Shown here piece by piece: positions 23,350 through 35,230 of a stretch of 64,000 nucleotides of DNA (position 1 is its first letter; each line of letters opens with the position of its first letter). A program made the translations under genes and the position numbers. Source of the DNA: Macrotrachela quadricornifera (lineage: Eukaryota; Rotifera; Eurotatoria; Philodinida; Philodinidae); assembly GCA_022393335.1 (NCBI GenBank), contig JAJEKB010020704.1, positions 1 to 64,000 of the forward strand, read 5' to 3'. The notes beneath the pieces were generated by a model that did not search any database, was not told where the DNA came from, and was given only the letters and a program-made list of their open reading frames with translations.

Positions 23350-24108
23350 ATGCGTCTATTCATCTATCTTCTTCTCATTTCATTTATTATTATTTGTGTT
23401 ACTACTAAAAGGATTCGTCGTAGTGAGTAAGTTTATATAGTATATTACACAAAAATTATATTATTCAGCATGAAACAATATAATAGGAAAAAACTAATGA
23501 TAGAATACTAATAAATAAATAGAAGTATAATCAATTAAAATGTTTTCTTTTTGATTTCTAGTACAAATACAATAACAGTAACAAATAAAGGATCAAAATC
23601 AATAAATGTTGCTTTTTTCAAAAAGCTTAACGATTCTAAAGCATCATTTCAACCAGAACGAACAGTACAAGTTACATCTGGATCTTTTCAAACTATAACA
23701 TTACCTTATGGATGGGCTGGTCGAATTCAAAAACTAAGTGGAGCACCAATTGATCCAGCAACATGGGCAGAAATTGATTTTGATGCAGGTGTTTCTAAAC
23801 TGATTTTTTGTGATATTAGTTTAATTCGTGGTTATAATGGAGCTATGTTATTTTCAGCTCAAGATAGTTCTTTCACAACAGGTTTTACTAATGATCTTTA
23901 TCCTCAAGCACCAAATCAATTTAAAACAAAAGATTCTGGTGGTAATAACGTTTTACAACCAACTCGAACACTTACAGCTAAAACAAATCATGATCTTGTT
24001 AAATATTATAGAACACAAGTATCAGATGGTAATGCTTATATATTACCTGGTGATTATGAAAATTTACATCAAATTTTTAATAAAACACTTAATTTAGACA
24101 TTTATTAA
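23350..24108 (+). CDS. Small secreted protein with thaumatin-like motif, two exons
   Basis: Exon 1 is 23350-23426, encoding a signal peptide (MRLFIYLLLISFIIICVTTK). The donor GTAAGT starts at 23427 and the acceptor TTTCTAG ends at 23561. Exon 2 is 23562-24108. The junction falls in phase 2 and restores an Asp codon (RRS-D-TNTITVTNKG), which supports the model strongly; the product is about 207 aa. The mature part begins with a beta-rich NTITVTNKGSKSINVAFF and contains GWAGRIQ and FCDISLIRGYNGAML. The latter resembles the DISLVDGFN signature of thaumatin-like proteins, though the usual many disulphide cysteines are absent. A remote thaumatin/osmotin-like or fungal-type secreted beta-sandwich is my best guess; transfer from fungi is possible but untested. 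Extracellular. Confidence 0.8.
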
Positions 24109-24178
24109 AACTTATTATTAACTTTTATTTTATACGATAAGAAAAGATATTGTTCAAGATTTTTTTATGTTCAATCTT

Positions 24179-24184
24179 AATAAA
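24179..24184 (+). promoter_or_regulatory. Poly(A) signal of the secreted-protein gene
   Basis: AATAAA 70 bases past the stop. Two further AATAAA copies follow at about 24210 and 24223. Confidence 0.5.
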
Positions 24185-24587
24185 AGACAAGAATAATTAT
24201 TGCGAACAAAATAAAAATTTATAATAAAGACTTGTTTAAATACTGAGTTCATTATCAGTGCTTATTAAATTCAGAAGCTGTTTTATATAACAGTAATGCG
24301 TAGGGAGAAATATTCAATATATTAATGCATACTAACTGACAGTTTAAATTTTCTTCATTTTAAACCTTCATGTTTCATAAAAGTTTCTTACACTTAACAT
24401 TACAACGAAACACAATATTCAATTATGATTTAGTTTTTCATATTATAACGCCAAGTAGTACAACATATGATCAGTTTTGTGTAAAGAAATAATTAATTCC
24501 GTGAGATATCAAGTAATAAGTAGTCATTTGTACATTAAATTGCTCCTCTCATCCTAGAGAGAGCAAAGTTAAGTAAATTAGAGCTGA

Positions 24588-25221
24588 ATGGCATCAAAAT
24601 TGCGGGTATCCAACTTGCACGATCAGGCGCTTTCACCTTGTATACAATTGATGTTCAATCGTCTTTTGAACGAGTTGTCATCAGTTCTATGCAACAAAGG
24701 TCAACCTGGTACAAACGTATACGTTTCTTGTTCGATTCAACGAATTAAAGATACGGAAAAGATGATATTCGTCAAATGGGTAGATCTTGAAATATCAGAA
24801 GGTCGTATAACAGCAGCACTTAAGACCATCGGTCTTGATGTGACCAATATTACTCGACTAACTGATAAGAATAAAAAAAAACCCGATACGAACAGTCAAG
24901 GTATCATTCAGCGACGTTCAGATTCGCAATACGTTTGTGCATACTAGTTTACAAGTGGATTGCATGCACTTCATCGCCGAACCAGCATCACAAAACTACA
25001 AGCCGGTACAATGTTACATTTGTTTAAAGTACAATCACATTGCGAAGTACTACAAAACGAAGCAACAAGTATGTGTTCGATGTGATGACAATCATCGCAT
25101 GGATCAATGTACTGTTGCCAGTGAAGCTGTCAAGTGTGCCAACTGCAAAGGTAATCATTTAACCACCTCTAATGATTGTTCACACTACAAAGAACAAGAA
25201 AAAAGACGTAGGATATTTTAG
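24588..25221 (+). pseudogene. Non-LTR retrotransposon ORF1 (gag-like zinc-knuckle) relic
   Basis: The first frame (to 24947) encodes an RRM-like segment typical of LINE ORF1p (VSCSIQRIKDTEKMIFVKWV, ALKTIGLDVTNI). It ends at a TAG overlapping the next frame (24937-25221), which holds three CCHC knuckles: CYICLKYNHIAKYY (last Cys replaced by Tyr), CVRCDDNHRMDQC and CANCKGNHLTTSNDC. The layout matches Jockey/CR1-like ORF1. The frame change and the degenerate first knuckle indicate a dead copy. No reverse transcriptase was seen downstream, so it is 3'-truncated or rearranged. Confidence 0.75.
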
Positions 25222-26421
25222 GCCTAGATTCGAGTATATTCTGAAAATATTCGTCCAATCACTGGCTCTAACCGAGATCATATTGGATCCAAGTACAAAT
25301 CGACGAGCTCTATCGACTCCAATAATTACTTTCCTCTAGGCTCCCTAAAAAACCACCAAAAACTGCTAAAAAACTTTCTATATTTTAAAAAGTACCGTCG
25401 TGATTCGCTACAGAGTGGCTCCAACAAAAACCAAGTACACCAATCAATAGATCTCGACCAGCTCTATCAGTTCCACACCTTATTTGTTCCCGGCACCACC
25501 ACCACTAACCAGGAACCTATCGGTAAGTTCTTTGATCGGCGCCACTGTACGGATTCGTCCACAAACTGGCTTCAACAAAACCAATGATATCATTCAATAG
25601 ATCTTGACGAGCTGAATCGATTTCACACCTTATTCATCCCATTTGAGCAAGTCAACATCGAGAAAACTCCAAATTCCTTCCCTATGCAAATATATACCAA
25701 GAAGGATTTATGGAAATCCTTCCAAAAACCATTATGAGTTGGCTCGAATGAAACTAATAATGGCTCCAAGCAGACCTCGACGAGCTCTATCAAATGTATA
25801 CCTTACCTGACAATATGATGCAAATGTTTGATTCAAAAACCTTAATTAGTCCTCTGTTGCTATCTCTCGTGGATATGGTCTTAGAAAATCTATGTTAATT
25901 CGTTCATGAATCGACTGCAACAGAAATGATGATCGCTCGAAATAAATTTGGAATAATTGTATCGATTGTACGTTTCATTTTTTTGTTAGTGAAAAGCATG
26001 CGTGAAGCGTCACTAAGGGCTGTGATTGCCTTTTCTGATCATATGATTATTGTTTTGGTTGTGATTGCAATTAAATACATAATGTGGTTAACCAATGTCG
26101 TTTGTGAGAAGCATTGTTTTTTATTTAGGTTGATCTAGTGATTTAATTCGCTGCCGAGTTTTAGTATTTCTATTAATTATAAAGGTAGAGTGTTGATGGT
26201 TTTGGCCTTTGAGAATAGATTATGTGTGAGTATGTGCTAAATGCTGATTGATGTATTGCATCATTCATTATATATTTGATGAATACAGATGATATGTTAG
26301 AAGCTGTGAAATTGAATTCTTTGTTACTTCTTTATTTCAAATAGAGAAGATTAGAAAGAAAACAAGTTAATACAAAAAAAAATTGTTACACATCCAAAAT
26401 ATCTTCTACAATTGATTCAAA
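25222..26421. repeat. Four diverged tandem-like copies of a GACGAGCTCTATC module
   Basis: A composite unit containing TGGCTCCAA...ACAAAACCAA, then ATAGATCTCGACGAGCTCTATC, then ...CACACCTTATT appears around 25290, 25400-25490, 25555-25645 and 25715-25810. Inverted copies occur at about 28040-28110 and 28200-28235. It may be the eroded remainder of the LINE or a separate repeat family. A 26-kb open frame (25926-26138) overlaps nothing recognisable. From about 25.9 to 26.42 kb nothing else is seen. Confidence 0.5.
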
Positions 26422-27060
26422 TTATTTGAATTTATTTGGATGTGTAAATTTTATGATTTTTATAATATAACCGATTACTATGAAAAATATAAAAATGATA
26501 GTCGAGAATATATACAATGCAAAGTCATGCATTATTCTCTCGAAAGTTGATTGTTTTGATCTGATAGCTGTTAATATATCTTTTATTGATTTGTCTGACT
26601 GTGGCTGATAGGCTTTCATGAGTGTTTGTGTCATGTTTTGTATTGGTACTATACATCGAAGTGGGTTTCGAATGTTTAAAGCAAAATTAGACGTCACAAG
26701 TACTCGGTGTGATACACATGATGATACATTTAGTTGAATATCCATACATGAAATTGTCTTGTCGCATGGCATACGTACAATCGTTTCTCCATTGACTGAT
26801 ATTGTTTCAGATGAACCGTTTGAATTTAAATAAATTTGACAATAACGTGTTCCCAAAATATTATAGAAAACCAAATATCGTTGGCGATATTAATCATATC
26901 TTGAACTGTATTTTTTGATCGATTAACTTGACAGAAACTGGTCGTTATCTGATTGTCATCGAATAATTGAGATGGAAACGATGATTTTGATAAGGAAGTG
27001 ACAATTGGCATTTGTTGACATTCAACAAATGGTGACAACGTACATTCATTAGCATCAAGC
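26422..27060 (-). pseudogene. Remnant of a membrane glycoprotein, possibly retroelement envelope-like
   Basis: Two overlapping frames on the minus strand (about 27060-26826, then 26874-26422) look like one frameshifted protein. The ectodomain part has several Cys and N-glycosylation sites. It is followed by a membrane segment (FALYIFSTIIFIFFIVIGYI) close to the C-terminus and a short basic tail. This ectodomain-anchor-tail plan fits an envelope-like ORF of the kind carried by some bdelloid LTR retroelements, but I recognise no diagnostic fusion or cleavage motif, and a lineage-specific host membrane protein is as possible. It is broken by at least one frameshift. Confidence 0.35.
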
Positions 27061-28238
27061 TCATTGTTCTACATAATTACGGTTTGATCGTACGAAATAA
27101 TTCCAACCAATTATGGAAGATTAGTATAGACATATCTATCACCATTGGTAGTAATTGACAAAGGAAGTAATGGTAAATGGTAAATGTTGACATGCTATTG
27201 ATGAATGGTCGTAAGAATAACGTTGCAATGGCTAGACCCGGTTGAGAAAATAAAGAATTTTGTGTTTATTTATTGGAAAATAACGTAATATGGATATGCA
27301 TTGTCCTATAATTAGTTGTGCCTAATTATCTAATAATTTTTGAACCTTTGAAATTGTATATAACGAATTATTATTTGAAAAAATTGCTGCTGAAAATAAT
27401 TCTAAATCAGTATTAGATAAATATTCAAAACCTATTTTATTCCTACTTATGTGTTTAAGGATTTTTTTCTTCCGCTCATGTTGCCGGAACAGGTCGGATA
27501 TTTAAATTGTCCTCCAATTTTCATGATGCATACAATAAATGATAACCATCCGGTCAGAACAATTATCATAAGACTTTGATTCGAATTGTTTCTATCTTTT
27601 CCTCACTTACGATAACACATTCGACTATCAAAGTTGATATTCCCTTTCTAATACATTAAGCTGACGACAGCAAGCAAGACACAGGTGAAAATTAGTGATA
27701 CCGACCAGATGAAAAAGGTATAAAAAGATGAACGAATAAAACAGCATAGAGTCGATAACAAGACGAATTTACATGAGTGTTCTACCATTAGCCGTCAAAT
27801 ATGAAAAGCTTATAGTATTTCCCCTTCATGTCTAACTTGATCATACTTAATGAGTTGAACACTTCACAGCTATATAAAAGATATAGGTGAAAACACCAAG
27901 AACTTTCCTGGAGTCAACTCTTGACTCCGTCTTCAAAGACTTTCTAAACTTCTTTCCATTTACGAGTAAAAAAAGCAATAATTACCAATTTTTTTATTAA
28001 CGATTCACATCAGTTTCAATACTCAGCTACGGACCCGATAGAGCTCGTCGAGTTCTAGTTTAGGCCATCATTAGTTTCATTGGAGCCAACCCACAATGGT
28101 TTTTGAAAGCGTTATTCGAAAATTCTCACTATATGCCAATGGTAATATGGATTCATTAACGATTTCATAATTAATATTTCACTCGATTTTATCATGTAAG
28201 GTATGCATTCGATAGAGTTCGTTGAGTTCTATTTGGAG
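27061..28238. other. Non-coding spacer
   Basis: No gene seen. It contains an inverted copy of the GACGAGCTCTATC repeat module near 28040-28110 (reads GATAGAGCTCGTCGAG). Confidence 0.35.
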
Positions 28239-28290
28239 CAAGGGGAAAACATCTGACTCCAAGGAACTGGAGTCAGGTGTTTCCCCCTTG
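28239..28290. repeat. 23-bp-stem hairpin
   Basis: CAAGGGGAAAACATCTGACT... (28239-28261) pairs with ...AGTCAGGTGTTTCCCCCTTG (28268-28290) across a 6-base loop, with two mispairs. Alone it resembles a short MITE end pair or a structured transcript element. Confidence 0.7.
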
Positions 28291-29573
28291 AATAATCCTG
28301 CACTCGTGAAAGACACGGAAGTAAAAGAAGAAAAAGGAAAAATAGAATGGTAGAAAGAATCCATGATTATAGAGAAGAGAAGAGAGAGAGAAAGAACAGA
28401 AGCCTATGTGACGTTCGAGCCATCTATATGTGATGACAGAACGAAGAAAAGATGAGAAAGAATGTCTCATATTCTAACGGATTAGTAAATGAATCTTGCT
28501 CATAAAACTAAGAAACTAATCGATGGAAAAACGACTAATAAAATTAAATCAAAATGTAGATTAAAAAATGAATATTATTCATGAAAGTAAGAAGCGAATG
28601 AATAGAAAAAAGACGAAGAAGAAGCATATCCATAAAGTAACAAATTTAAATTAGTACTAATTTTAAATTCTAGATGGTAAAATTTTAAAAATTATTAACT
28701 CTTTAAAGTTTTGAAAAGTTACAAAATTTTGACTCTACAAGATTTAGAAAATCTATTGGGTTCATATGTGCAATACTAAGAAGACCAGATATCAGATATC
28801 TACAATTTTCTATATCAAATTAGCGAGAAGATCATATGTAAGACGTATTCATATGCGAGTGTTTTAACTCACCAGAAGATTAGACATCAGATACATTTTA
28901 TTATATTCATATCATTCATTAAAATCTAAAGCGATGGAAAAATCATTAGTAAATTATTTTTTTGCATATGGCTTGAATAGTGTATTCTTATAAACGAATT
29001 CAAAATTAGTAAGAGCAATATGCGTTAAATTATATAGAAAACACGAATAAAAAATGTTTAATGTAAAAAAAACAGATATTCGAGAAAAAATTAAATAGTT
29101 TGTTCAAATGAACTAATATCAGTGGTTGTACAATTTTTTAGATCGAAGAAGGTAGTAAAAAACATTGTTGATTTTGGATAATTTTATCTTCTGAATGAAC
29201 TCTTGAAATTTGCTAAATATGGGAACATCTGTATACATTTCAGAAATATAAATACGCGTCAATATCTTATATAACCTTCTATGTAAAATAATTTTGAGTT
29301 TTAAGAAAAAGTGGATATCTGATAGCTGATTATCTTTCATCAATTTAGAAGTATAGATATCTATATAAATACATAAATCATATATGATCTTGTACATAAA
29401 ATAAATTTGAGTTCTATGTAAAAAGAGTATATATCTGATAATTGATTTCCTTAGAACATTTTTTATGTATAAGCGATGTTCTTTGCTGACATGAGTTTAT
29501 AATTTTACGTAATGACAAATATCTGCTATCGGCATATGTAGTAAGATTTTTATGTAACAGCTATAAATAATTA
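28291..29573. other. AT-rich spacer with a diverged direct repeat
   Basis: No gene seen. Two roughly 65-bp diverged direct repeats lie at about 29276-29338 and 29389-29453 (both contain AATTTTGAGTTnTA..AAA and ATATCTGATA). Confidence 0.35.
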
Positions 29574-30758
29574 CAGTGAGGTGCAAATGTCTTTGACCTT
29601 TATATAGGTTACATTTTTAAAAGCATATCTCTTGAACTTTCTAGAAAGATTTTTCGAGAATTTCCTGGCAAGATAGAATATATGTATATATATATATATA
29701 TCTGGGTGTACTGTGATTCGTCATAAACATCTTTCATTTGGGAAAAAATACCTCAACAACAAAATTCATGTCCGATGAAAGCGAAGCGATCAACTATCTT
29801 ACATTATTGGAGCAACGGTTATCGATCTCCTTCAAAAATTGCTCCTATGGCAAAAATCCCACTTGGAACAGTCAAATATAATATTATTATAATTAAAGAT
29901 CAAGGTACAATTGAAGGCAGACCTCGTAAGCTTACTGGCAAGGATAACATAGCACTCGGTTAATGGATTCAACGAAACAATGAAACAACATCGAAAGAAC
30001 TGGCACAAAAACTGGTTCATGAGCGAGATCTGAACGTGTCCTGATGGACAGTACAACGTGAACTCAAATAAATGGGTTACAAGAGTACTTTGTCCCATGT
30101 AACGCCAATGTTGACACAGAAACAAAAAGATACACGTGTGAAGTGGGCAATTCAACATCAAGCCGACGATTGGAATCGAACATTATTCACCGACGAAACT
30201 TGTTATCAACTATTTCGAAACACCATTCGTCGATGCTCGAAAAATCCTAGAGTTGAAGTCAAGAGAATGTCAAAGAACAAACAGAAGATTATGATATGGG
30301 GAAGCTTCAATATCATCTTATTCACAATGCTAGGAAGCAATTTGGTAGACGATGGCGATTGCAAATGGATAACAATCCGAAACACCGAAGTCGAGTGGCC
30401 AAACAGTTCTTATCCAATGAAGTACCCGAGATTCTCGACTAGCCGTCAAATAGTCCGAACGTTAATCCAGTTGTGAATCTCTGGTTGATTATTAAACGTC
30501 GTGTTGAAAAGTGAAAACTAACAGATCTCGAAGAATGGGATGAAATTAATTCAGTTACTCTAAGTAATTTGGTTAGATCGATGAAATCACGATGTTTACC
30601 TATTACTGAATCGAAGGGAGAAAGAATTAATTATTAATTGTAATACTTTTGTACCTTGTACTATATCTCATCTTTGTATAAATTTAGTTTTTATATCCAT
30701 CGTTTCTTTTCTAATAAATATATGAAATACTGAAGGCCAAGACTTTTGCACCTTACTG
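29574..30758 (+). mobile_element. Tc1/mariner-type transposon, inactive
   Basis: The 1,185-bp element is flanked by TA on both sides (29572-29573 and 30759-30760). The TIRs begin CAGTGAGGTGCAAATGTCTT at the left and, reversed, CAGTAAGGTGCAAAAGTCTT at the right. The size, TA duplication and single-frame transposase are standard for Tc1-like elements. Confidence 0.88.
29775..30636 (+). pseudogene. Tc1-like transposase pseudogene
   Basis: It opens with the helix-turn-helix region (MKAKRSTILHYWSNGYRSPS, IPLGTVKYNI) and a GRPRKLT hinge. TAA, TGA and TAA interrupt it before the catalytic core. The first catalytic Asp is kept in LFTDETCYQLF and the second in MDNNPKHRS. A frame change lies between them (about 30290-30350), a TAG follows, and in the third motif the usual SPDLNPIENLW reads SPNVNPVVNLW, so the third Asp is now Asn. 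At least four nonsense codons plus the substitution make this inactive. Confidence 0.85.
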
Positions 30759-30760
30759 TA

Positions 30761-31249
30761 TATCAGATTTTTGTTTTACTAGATACTTGGCACCTGTTCT
30801 AGATAAAACTGATGTTGATTCTCGGTCGAATCATCACAAAAAAAAACAATACATACGTTGTCATATGAATAAAATTCGGAAAATGAATATTTATCAGTGC
30901 AAAACTTGTGATAGGTAACCGGGTTTTTGTTTTCCAGACTGTTATGAAAAATTTCATTTTATTTCACGTAAAAATGATCAAGAAATAATAAACTAAATAA
31001 TAAATCCAATGGGGAATTAGACTATCTCAATAAAAAAAATGTTGAACATGTGCCAGTCAAGTATATCGACGGCTGCCATCTTAGTGTCAATTAGACCTCT
31101 CATTTTTTTTCGTATCGATCATATGTATCTCTACTCACTTAGCATAAAAATTAATGCTTGCTCGTTTTGATGTCTAGCTTGGCCTTCGATTGAGTATTAC
31201 TTTGTCTTGAGCATTGTATATTGATGGATGCGGGTGCATCTCATAAAAG
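30761..31249. other. Spacer
   Basis: No gene or clear repeat seen between the Tc1-type element and the next foldback. Confidence 0.4.
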
Positions 31250-31251
31250 TA

Positions 31252-32191
31252 ACGGATGGTCCATAATGCATGAACCTCCCAGTATTTTGCATATATTTCA
31301 TTCATTTTTCAGTGATGAAGAAAAGATTTTTTTTACCAAAAGATTCCTCGCGAAATTCTCTACAAAACGTATATATTTGTATTATCTTAAATGATTTCCA
31401 TTATCTTGTGACATGCGATACAATCGATTGGTCAAAGAAGTACAACTTTCAAACAAGAAGTGGTTTGGTAGGATTAACGTGTTTCAAACCTATTGTGTTA
31501 TGAAGAAACATAGCTCGGTAGTTTTTGTAGAGAAAAGTTTTCTCTATAACGCAGTATAGTCGGATTCTCGAATACATTTAAATACTTTAAAGAAATCTCG
31601 ATGGAAGATTATGTAAGATCAAAGAAATGATGCCTTCTGTTTTTAAAGAAGGTATTTTTTACAATGTTCTAACGGAATTTATTCATAATATTCCAGTGTA
31701 TCTGAAAAATCTCTCACAGGGTTTTGTAGAGCAGACTTTCTTCCACAATACAACCGTTTTGCGATATACTAATTGAAGTTTCATATTACACACGAGGCGA
31801 AGTTGCATTTCAAGCTTGTTTAGTATTTTGCTATAACATTGCCATTTATAAATGGAATTCAAAAACATTTTTTTTACCAAAAGAATCAGCAAAAAAAGCT
31901 CCACAGAAACTTATATGGAAGAAATTTTTTTTGAATACTGCGTTGTTTTTTGATTGGCTTGTTATGAAACTATCTGCTACAAACTTCTTGTTTGAAAGTT
32001 GTACTTCTTTGACCAATGGATTGTATCACATGTCACAAAATAATGGAAATCATTTAAGATAATAAAAGTATATACGTTTTGTAGAGAATTTCACGAGGAA
32101 TCTTTTGGTAAAAAAATTTATTCTTGAACACTGAAAAATGAATGAAATATATGCAAAATACTGGGAGGTTCATGCATTATGGGCCACCCGT
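31252..32191. repeat. Foldback MITE E2 with TA flanks, 940 bp
   Basis: The ends read ACGGATGGTCCATAATGCAT (left) and, in inverse, ACGGGTGGCCCATAATGCAT (right), each bordered by TA (31250-31251 and 32192-32193). The arms span about 31252-31470 and 31975-32191 with high identity. The interior at about 31808-31912 (minus strand) carries the TGGAGCTTTTTTTGCTGATT ... CAATGTTATAGCAAAATACT module shared with E1 and E3. No transposase is present, so it is a non-autonomous, probably Tc1/mariner-mobilised element. Confidence 0.85.
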
Positions 32192-32193
32192 TA

Positions 32194-33689
32194 TAAAACG
32201 TTCGAAATGGATGACAGAACTATTTTAATATTTGTGGATAATTGGTTTCTTTCAGTTGCATGTGTACCTATTTAATTGACTCAAATAAATAAAAAAATTG
32301 TTCTGTAAAAACAACGAGAGGCAACGGTTTTTTTTGTGTAGGAACACTGGAAAGAAAGGAAGTAATAATAATGCCATACTGTTCTTGAATCATTCAGAAT
32401 TAAAATGTCGTAACTTTTGAGTCATTTTCTACTGATTCTATACGGGTTTCTGTTTGAAGTATGACCAAAAACCCTCTTTATAATTTCCTCGAAATAGGTA
32501 TTGGTATTTGGCATAGTATATATGTATATATCGTACATTTCTTGATATCAAATATACATTTACCTATAAGTCAGAAACTGTACAAGACGAATCTTATTTA
32601 ATTTGCTTTATAATCCGAATGCAAGTAAGAGTTTATTTCATAGAAACTATTTTGACAGAGCAAATTTTGTCTTTACAAAAATGTATTGGTAATCATCTTT
32701 TCAATCTCGCAGTAGTGTAGAAATTGTTAATTCGATTTAACTATTCTTTTCCTCGTAGAGAAGAGTCTTACAAACGCAAATTGTTTGCTTGTACCTCTGC
32801 ACTTCACTGATTGGCCCAAGAATAAGATGACAATAAAAGGGATTATTTGTCATAAACTTTAACTAAAAGGTACTGGAAGGCGGGAGTTTGAATCTGTAGT
32901 CAGTTTTTATTAATTATTAAGTTTTTGCATGAAATTTAATGTAAAATTAATAGAGTAGGAAATCTGAATATGCGATTAGTTTTTATTGATTTATTAGTAA
33001 TTAATTATTACCTGGTTACTAACTGCAAATATTTTATTAAAAAAACTTGGTCACGGTTGTTCATGCTAAAAGCCACAATATATGATCGGCGATTGTATTT
33101 ATATGTCAAGAGTAACAGATAATAAAATTTATTAATCTCACCTTAGTGCTGGGAAAGAATTACTACAGTTTTCTACCTATAATGCTAAACTCAAACGTAT
33201 TGATAGACGCACTTAGCAGAATAATGCAGCGTGAGTATGCTGTTTTTGATTCGTGGAACTACGTAGATAAGGAATTTTGGGATAGTTCAGAAACATCACT
33301 TTTATGAGGAAGAGCGAAACAAGTCTGCATACGAGCGTTACTTGTTCAACTTTTCAGCTAATCTTGTGGTAGTGGACACCGTCATTTAATGCTACGAAGT
33401 TAGCCGCCCTCATCTGACCCTGCGGTGATGGGTACTCTCACCTGATGCTACGTGGCTTCAGCTTCCCCATGTATGCAATCTCGATACTTCAGACGTTTAA
33501 CATTCAAAACTACATCGCTCTAAATGACCTTTTGCTGTTTGCATTTCTTGATTAGTAGCTATTCACTTACTTCGTCTCTGTGTGCAAAAATTGTTTAGGT
33601 TCTCTTCAAATTAACAAAGGAATATAGTTCTCATTGAAATAGACAGTGAAGTTTATTTTGTCTTTTGTTTTTTAGCATTTAATTGACTG
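32194..33689. other. Spacer with a small GC-richer duplicated patch
   Basis: Around 33370-33470 two diverged units of about 50 bp occur in tandem (ATTTAATGCTACGAAGTTAG and ACCTGATGCTACGTGGCTTC). Otherwise no gene is seen. The last bases form the 5' region of the membrane protein gene, and an in-frame TGA just before the ATG fixes its start. Confidence 0.35.
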
Positions 33690-34855
33690 ATGGAATGGCG
33701 AAACTCAATCTCAAGAGTATCTATGTCTTCGATAGCATCATTAACTAAACCAGTTTCAGTAAACAGACAAACTCTAGAATATAGTGAAAACCCAAGGATA
33801 ATAGAAGAACCTATGCGTAACACGAAAACTGTGAATATCGATGATTCTGAAACTATCAGATTGCGACTAAAACGATTTTTATATAAAATATTTAAGTGGC
33901 ACATCAAAGAACGTCCCAAGAGTCGCATTCTCATTATTTCAAGGCTATTCGCGATTATTCTTTTCGTTGGTCTATCCATTAGCGATACCGTAATATATGC
34001 TGCATCTTCAAGACCACTTTCAAGCGCACTTCAATTTGTCTGGGCAGGAAAATATCCATTCTATGATATTGCAACAATTATTTATTGTTCTGGGGCACCT
34101 GTTTTTGGAATATCGTTTGAAATCTATGTATTCGTGGCTCTTGCTATTTCGAACGTCATCTTGCAGGCGAAAAACTGCGGCGAGATGCAGCATACAGCAG
34201 TCTTTCTGACCAAAACCATTTGCTTGGCTATCGTTGTTGAACTTGGTTATCGAAACTTTCGACACCTGTGTGATCATTGAAAACCTCGCGAGAAATCTGC
34301 TCGTGTAATGCTCCATCAATCTCTTCTCTTTTCTCTCAGTATCCTTTTTTTGCATCAAAAGGTTTAAGAACTGTCTTTGATGGTGTACTTAAAAAATGTG
34401 AGTTCCAATACTCGACCTGTGGTCTGATTCATATGGACGCCCCGACATTTGATCCACATGCATCTTGTGATCCATCATTTGTTGAGTATGTCTCTAGTGG
34501 AGAAGAATTACGCACCTTACGTGACTGGTTAATGCTAAATATTGCTTCCTATACTATATTTAATCGTGCTCTTCTTGACTTATTTACTCTTAAAAATGTG
34601 CACACCTGGTTGTTATTAGCGAGATTAATCATTCTCATTCTTTTTCTTGCTCTGTCAACATCATTTTTGGTCGTCAATATTTCTCCGTTCCAATTGCATC
34701 AGATAAAAATTGTGTTTGACTTTATAGAATTTGTTCTTTTTGTATATATTACGTTCTTAATGATCTATAATTTGATTCGTACAAAACCTGGAACAACAAT
34801 CGATGGACACGCGGAAGCTCTCGAAGAAGAGCCTCATATTTTACCTAACCACTAA
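33690..34855 (+). CDS. Multi-pass membrane protein, unknown function (two coding segments)
   Basis: Segment 1 starts at an ATG (33690) preceded in frame by TGA (33684). It has a Ser-rich cytosolic N-terminus, a basic stretch (LRLKRFLYKIFKWHIKERPK), a first membrane helix (ILIISRLFAIILFVGL) and a hydrophobic hairpin (FYDIATIIYCSGAPVFGISF, VFVALAISNVIL). Segment 2 follows a good acceptor (TTTTCTCTCAG, AG at 34338-34339) with YPFFASKGLRTVFDG, conserved-looking Cys residues, then two more helices (LLLARLIILILFLALST, FDFIEFVLFVYITFLMIYNL) and an acidic tail to TAA at 34855. The donor is ambiguous; GT sites at 34233 and 34236 keep phase 0. AATAAA sits at 34925. At least four membrane spans; no family recognised. 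A frameshifted gene is the alternative. Confidence 0.65.
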
Positions 34856-35230
34856 TTACACTGTTTTTATCTTTTCAAATAACTTGTTTGATTTTGCTCA
34901 TTGCTGTCCATATTTTCCCTTGTTAATAAATATATTTTTTAACATTCAAATATAGTAAATGTTGACATAACATTCACCTTCGTTTGAGGAAAGTTCAAAC
35001 TCAACACAAGAGAAAGTTGAGTTCACCATTGAAAAGAACATAATCACTCAAGATAGTTATGAATTTATTACATTGAAACTTAGAAACCAATCAACAATAT
35101 TCCATCATTTTCATGTTTCGGATTAAATTGATTGAACTTTCTTTTCAAATTATATTTATTCATAAAACTTTATAGATTCTTTAAAACTCGTTCATGATGT
35201 TATTTACATTTCAAATCACTTCCTTCAGTA
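34856..35230. other. Short spacer
   Basis: Contains the poly(A) signal at 34925-34930. No other feature seen. Confidence 0.4.

Noticed and set aside
33653..34358. Minus-strand frames at 33653-33979 and 34020-34358
   Set aside because: Antisense to the membrane-protein exons, whose hydrophobic pattern and start context are better.
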